Assembly (NCBI GenBank): GCA_016169945.1
Contig: JADLSH010000382.1
Location: 2,356,001 to 2,420,000, forward strand
Length of the DNA stretch: 64,000 bases
Direction of reading: 5' to 3'
DNA from: Trachythela sp. YZ-2020
Taxonomy: Eukaryota; Cnidaria; Anthozoa; Malacalcyonacea; Clavulariidae
Shown: in pieces, positions 59,731-64,000 of the stretch
Layout: every line of letters starts with the position of its first letter
Position numbering within the stretch: the stretch's first letter is position 1
Program-made: the position numbers and the translations under genes
Notes under the pieces: generated by a model
Seen by the model: the letters and a program-made list of their open reading frames with translations, nothing else
Databases searched by the model: none
What the model was told of the DNA's origin: nothing

Positions 59731-60090
59731 TATATATATGGCATAATTTTTGGTCGTCTTTCTAAGATATAACCCAGACAATCATCAATTTATTTACATT
59801 CGGAAATGCCATCTTCCTTGTCGGACTAATCATTGTGGACTGTGAAACAAACGAGTTAAAAAAAATCGATTATTTTTCTTCTAATTAACATTGAACGGTG
59901 GGGGTAAGTGGACGGTTACCACGATCGTGCTGTATATGGTAGGGTAAAGCCCGCAGTCGAGTAAGCCAATGACGATTTTCGCATTCTTCCGTGAATCGAT
60001 TACCTAAGAAGTGTCGCTTTTTTGCGCAAAGCGTTCGATTAGGTCAATTTTTTATCAACTGCGGCGAAAACACGAAATTTTGCAACAAAC

Positions 60091-60163
60091 GTTTCTGTAG
60101 TGTAGTGGTTATCACGTGCGCCTAACACGCGCAAGGTCCCCAGTTCAATCCTGGGCAGAAACA
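60091..60163 (+). tRNA. tRNA-Val(AAC)
   Basis: Anticodon 60124-60126. Consensus AAC. S2 upstream. Confidence 0.95.
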
Positions 60164-60447
60164 CAGTATATTCATTTGGAATATTACACATTAACTTCAA
60201 TTTTAAAGAATATATCTAACATTTAGAAATCTACTCTAGAAAATTATTATTAAAAATAATCGGCCATGGAAGGATGCATGGAACACTTTTTTCATCGAAC
60301 GAAATAAACGGTTATTGCAAACGTGCAGGGTAAATATAAGGAACGATTTTGAAATTTATTCCAAAATTTTGGGCAGGAGTGAGATTCGAATCCACGCCAT
60401 ATTCATGGCCCAAAACGCCCACTGTGAAATGAGCCTCGTCCACAAGG

Positions 60448-60520
60448 GTTTCTGTAGTGTAGTGGTTATCACGTGCGCCTCACACGCGCAAGGTCCCCAG
60501 TTCGATCCTGGGCAGAAACA
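60448..60520 (+). tRNA. tRNA-Val(CAC)
   Basis: Anticodon 60481-60483. Stems intact with A58 present. S1 upstream. Confidence 0.95.
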
Positions 60521-60867
60521 TATATATATGGCATAATTTTTGGTCGTCTTTCTAAGATATAACCCAGACAATCATCAATTTATTTACATTCGGAAATGCC
60601 ATCTTCCTTGTCGGACTAATCATTGTGGACTGTGAAACAAACGAGTTAAAAAAAATCGATTATTTTTTTTCTAATCAACATTGAACGGTGGGGGTAAGGG
60701 GAGGTTTACCACGATCGTGCAGTATATAGTAGGGTAAAGTAAGCCAAGGACGATTTTCGCATTCTTCGTGAATCGATTATCCTTAGAAGTGTCGCGTTTT
60801 TGCGCAAAGCGTTCGATTAGATCAATTTTTTATCAACTACGGCGAAAACATGAAACTTTTGCAACAC

Positions 60868-60940
60868 GTTTCTGTAGTGTAGTGGTCATCACGTGTGCCT
60901 CACACGCGCAAGGTCCCCAGTTCGATCCTGGGCAGAAACA
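60868..60940 (+). tRNA. tRNA-Val(CAC)
   Basis: Anticodon 60901-60903. TGTGC stem with one wobble, A58 intact, unlike its relatives at 52086 and 59302. S2 upstream. Confidence 0.92.
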
Positions 60941-61241
60941 CAGTATATTTTTTTCAAATATTACACTTTAACCTCCATTTTTAAAAATATATCTATCATT
61001 TAGAAATCTACTCTAGAAAATTATTATTAAAAATAATCGGCCATGGAAGGATGCATGGAACACTTCAACCTGGGAACACTTTTTTCATCGAACGAAATAA
61101 ACGGTTATTGCAAACGTGCTGGGTAAATGTAAGAAACGATTTTGAAATTTATTCCAGAATTTTGGTCAAGAGTGAGATTGGAACCCACGCCCATATTCAT
61201 GGCCCAAAACGCCCACTATAAAACGAGCCTCATCCACAAGG

Positions 61242-61314
61242 GTTTCTGTATTGTAGTGGTCATCACGTGCGCCTCACACGCGCAAGGTCCCCAGTTCGAT
61301 CCTGGGCAGAAACA
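61242..61314 (+). tRNA. tRNA-Val(CAC), D-stem mismatch
   Basis: Anticodon 61275-61277. G10 is T, as in the CAG copies, but the anticodon is normal. The S1 spacer before it has a small insertion near 61060. Confidence 0.82.
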
Positions 61315-61675
61315 TATATATATGGGATAATTTTTGGTCGTCTTTCTAAGATATAACACCAGACAATCATGAATATATTTACATTCGGAAATGCCATCTT
61401 CCTTGTCGGACTAATCATTGTGGACTGTGAAACAAACGAGTTAAAAAAAATCGATTATTTTTCTTCTAATCAACATTGAACGATGGGGGTAAGTGGACGG
61501 TTACCGCGATCGTGCTGTATATGGTAGGGTAAAGCGCGCAGTCGAGTAAGCCAATGACGATTTTCGCATTCTTCCGTGAATCGATTACCTAAGAAGTGTC
61601 GCTTTTTTGCGCAAAGCGTTCGATTAGGTCATTTTTTTATCAACTGCGGCGAAAACACGAAATTTTGCAACAAAC

Positions 61676-61748
61676 GTTTCTGTAGTGTAGTGGTTATCAC
61701 GTGCGCCTAACACGCGCAAGGTCCCCAGTTCAATCCTGGGCAGAAACA
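61676..61748 (+). tRNA. tRNA-Val(AAC)
   Basis: Anticodon 61709-61711. Consensus AAC. S2 upstream. Confidence 0.95.
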
Positions 61749-62029
61749 CAGTATATTCGTTTGGAATATTACACTTTAACTTCAATTTTAAAGAATATAT
61801 CTAACATTTAGAAATCTACTCTAGAAAATTATTATTAAAAATAATCGGCCATGGAAGGATGGTACACTTTTTGCACGGAACGAAATAAACGGTTATTGCA
61901 AACGTGCTGGGTTAATGTATGGAATGATTTTGAAATTTATTCCAAAATTTTGGTCAGGAGTGAGATCCGAAAACACGCCCATTTTCATGGACCAAAACTT
62001 CCACTGTAAAATGACCGTCGTCTACAAGG

Positions 62030-62102
62030 GTTTCTGTAGTGTAATGGACATCACGTACGCCTCACACCCGCAAGGTCCCCAGTTCGATCCTGGGCAGAAA
62101 CA
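62030..62102 (+). tRNA. tRNA-Val(CAC), degenerate
   Basis: Anticodon 62063-62065. Same D-loop and anticodon-stem lesions as 55124. Confidence 0.65.
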
Positions 62103-62386
62103 CAGTATATTTTTTTGAATATTACACTTTAACCTCAATTTTTAAAAATATATCTACCATTTAGAAATCTACTGTAGAAAATTATTATTAAAAATAATAG
62201 GCCATGGAAGGATGCATGGAACACTTTTTTCATCGAACGAAATAAACGGTTATTGCAAACGTGCTGGGTACATGTAAGGAATGATTTTGAAATTTATTCC
62301 AAAATTTTGGTCAGGAGTGAGATTGGAACCCACGCCCATATTCATGGCCCAAAACGCCCACTGTAAAATGTACCTCGTCCACAAAG

Positions 62387-62459
62387 GTTTCTGTATTGTA
62401 GTGGTCATCACGTGCGCCTCAGCCGCGCAAGGTCCCCAGTTCGATCCAGGCCAGAAACA
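62387..62459 (+). pseudogene. tRNA-Val body with CAG anticodon, broken T stem
   Basis: Anticodon 62420-62422 is CAG with C37 and T10, as at 55481. In addition the T stem 3' strand reads CAGGC, so it no longer pairs. A duplicated and further decayed copy. Confidence 0.8.
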
Positions 62460-62823
62460 TATATATGGCATAATCTTTGGTCGTGTTTCTAAGATATAAC
62501 AGCAGACAATCATGAATTTATTTACATTCGGAAATGCCATCTTCCTCGCCGGTCCCACTAATCATTGTGGACTGTGAAACAACCGAGTTAAAAAAAATCG
62601 ATTATTTTTCTTCTAATCAACATTGAACGGTGGGGGTAAGGGGAGGGTTACCACGACCGTGCTGTATATAATAGGGTAAATCCCGCAGTCGAGTAAGCCA
62701 AGGACGATTTTTGCTTTTTCCGTGAATCGATTATCCTTAGAAGTGTCGCGTGTTTGCCCAAAGCGTTCGCTTAGATCATTTTTTAATCAACCGCCGTGAA
62801 AACACGAAACGTTGGCAACACAC

Positions 62824-62896
62824 GTTTCTGTAGTGTAGTGGTTATCACGTGCGCCTAACACGCGCAAGGTCCCCAGTTCGATCCTGGGCAGAAACA
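62824..62896 (+). tRNA. tRNA-Val(AAC)
   Basis: Anticodon 62857-62859. Duplicate of 57303 with the same spacer quirks (TTTGCCCAAAGCG before it). Confidence 0.95.
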
Positions 62897-63178
62897 CAGT
62901 ATATATTTTTCAATATTACACTTTAACCTCAATTTTTAAAAATATATCTAACATTTAGAAATCTACTCTAGAAAATTATTATTAAAAATAATCGGCCATG
63001 GAAGGATGCATGGAACACTTTTTTCATCGAACGAAATAAACGGTTATTGCAAACGTGCTGGATAAATGTAAGGAATGATTTTGAAATTTATTCCAAAATT
63101 TTGTCAGGAGTGAGATTCGAATCCACGCCATATTCATGGCCCAAAACGTCCACTGTAAAATGATCCTTGTCTACAGGG

Positions 63179-63251
63179 GTTTCTGTAGTGTAGTGGTCAT
63201 CACGTGCGCCTCACACGCGCAAGATCCCCAGTTCGATCCTGGGCAGAAACA
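63179..63251 (+). tRNA. tRNA-Val(CAC)
   Basis: Anticodon 63212-63214. Duplicate of 57658. S1 upstream. Confidence 0.93.
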
Positions 63252-63259
63252 TATATATG

Positions 63260-63410
63260 GCATAATTTTTGGTCGTCTTTCTAAGATATAACACCAGACA
63301 ATCATCAATTTATTTACATTCGGAAATGCCATATATGTATGGCATAATTTTTGGTCGTCTTTCTAAGATATAACCCAGACAATCATCAATTTATTTACAT
63401 TCGGAAATGC
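63260..63410. repeat. Duplicated spacer segment
   Basis: The S2 segment from TGGCATAATTTTTGGTCGTC to CGGAAATGCCAT occurs twice in tandem, fused at about 63331 through the shared string ATGCCATATATG. Confidence 0.85.
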
Positions 63411-63691
63411 CATCTTCCTTGTCGGACTAATCATTGTGGACTGTGAAACAAACGAGTTAAAAAAAATCGATTATTTTTCTTCTAATCAACATTGAACGGT
63501 GGGGGTAAGTGGACGGTTACCACGATCGTGCTGTATATGGTAGGGTAAAGCGCGCAGTCGAGTAAGCCAATGACGATTTTCGCATTCTTCCGTGAATCGA
63601 TTACCTAAGAAGTGTCGCTTTTTTGCGCAAAGCGTTCGATTAGGTCAATTTTTTATCAACTGCGGCGAAAACACGAAATTTTGCAACAAAC

Positions 63692-63764
63692 GTTTCTGTA
63701 GTGTAGTGGTTATCACGTGCGCCTAACACGCGCAAGGTCCCCAGTTCAATCCTGGGCAGAAACA
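63692..63764 (+). tRNA. tRNA-Val(AAC)
   Basis: Anticodon 63725-63727. Consensus AAC. Preceded by an S2 spacer that contains an internal duplication of about 76 bp (63260-63410), giving a 513-bp pitch. Last complete copy; another S1 spacer follows to the window end. Confidence 0.95.
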
Positions 63765-64000
63765 CAGTATATTCATTTGGAATATTACACATTAACTTCA
63801 ATTTTAAAGAATATATCTAACATTTAGAAATCTACTCTAGAAAATTATTATTAAAAATAATCGGCCATGGAAGGATGCGTGGAACACTTTTTTCATCGAA
63901 CGAAATAAACGGTTATTCCAAACGTGCAGGGTAAATATAAGGAACGATTTTGAAATTTATTCCAAAATTTTGGGCAGGAGTGAGATTGGAACCCACGCCC

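Larger units (their letters stand above)
48750..64000 (+). repeat. Tandem tRNA-Val gene array, at least 37 units
   Basis: From about 48750 to the window end the DNA is built of tRNA-Val genes on + separated by two spacer types. Spacer S1 (pitch about 355 bp) begins ACAGTATAT and contains ATCGGCCATGGAAGG. Spacer S2 (pitch about 430 bp) begins near TATATGGCATAATTTTTGG and contains GAACGGTGGGGGTAAG. All 19 S1 slots hold CAC or CAG; the 18 S2 slots hold 13 AAC and 5 CAC. Each gene is a class I tRNA of 73 nt: acceptor GTTTCTG/CAGAAAC, D-stem GTG/CAC, anticodon stem TGCGC/GCGCA, T-stem CCCAG/CTGGG, discriminator A. The A box TAGTGTAGTGG and B box GTTCGATCC are intact in good copies. T-runs 10-20 nt downstream can stop Pol III. 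About 23 copies look sound. Confidence 0.97.

Noticed and set aside
49274..62558. A family of 60-100-codon frames sharing GFCSVVVITCASHAQGP or the antisense PCACEAHVMTTTLQKP
   Set aside because: These are translations of the tRNA-Val genes and their spacers. Conservation follows RNA structure, and frames break freely between copies.
49380..63764. Regular repeat-spacer pattern as a CRISPR array or a tRNA-derived SINE cluster
   Set aside because: Repeats are complete tRNA genes and spacers are conserved and hundreds of bases long. There is no SINE tail, no target duplications and no dispersed insertion.

Overview
This is animal nuclear DNA. The reasons are a ten-exon intron-split metabolic gene with GT-AG splice sites, animal-type two-domain MTHFR, RNA polymerase III tRNA genes without encoded CCA, TTAGGG-like repeats, and a dense load of nested DNA transposons and LINEs. 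The mix of mobile DNA (Harbinger, hAT/ZMYM-like transposases, many foldback MITEs) and the codon context suggest a marine invertebrate, most likely a cnidarian. That placement is an inference and not proven by any single feature.

Layout. 1-3100: mostly non-coding, with one dead LINE 3' fragment. 3108-6293: a Harbinger element with two genes, a Myb/SANT-like protein on + and a broken HARBI1-type transposase on -. 6420-16470 (possibly to about 17400): a CR1/L2-like LINE on the - strand, split by a 4.5-kb hAT transposon (8572-13082). The hAT carries two MITEs, and a 1-kb foldback element has inserted into its right target-site duplication. 17400-19640: AT-rich DNA with short tandem and direct repeats. 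19641-24401: a foldback element with arms of about 0.5 kb carrying three secondary insertions, each with a readable target-site duplication. 24400-30300: duplicated AT-rich blocks, TTAGGG-like repeats and two minisatellites.

30764-41550: a complete MTHFR gene (+ strand, 10 exons, 650 codons, all splice phases agree). Its introns hold several MITEs. 44199-45850: two weakly supported hypothetical genes, one with a HIRAN-like segment. 47406-48720: a class 3 lipase pseudogene with a TATA box and a signal-peptide exon. It carries a stop codon and a frameshift, and it breaks off where the next region begins.

48750-64000 (runs off the window): a tandem array of 37 tRNA-Val genes and gene relics, all on + (22 with anticodon CAC, 13 AAC, 2 CAG). 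They are spaced about 355 or about 430 bp by two alternating spacer types. Roughly 23 copies look structurally sound; the others carry mismatched stems, a lost A58 or a damaged anticodon loop. The CAC and AAC (inosine-34) genes together would read all four valine codons. The array shows higher-order repeats, recent segmental duplication, anticodon switching and deletions, and it is the most unusual part of the window.
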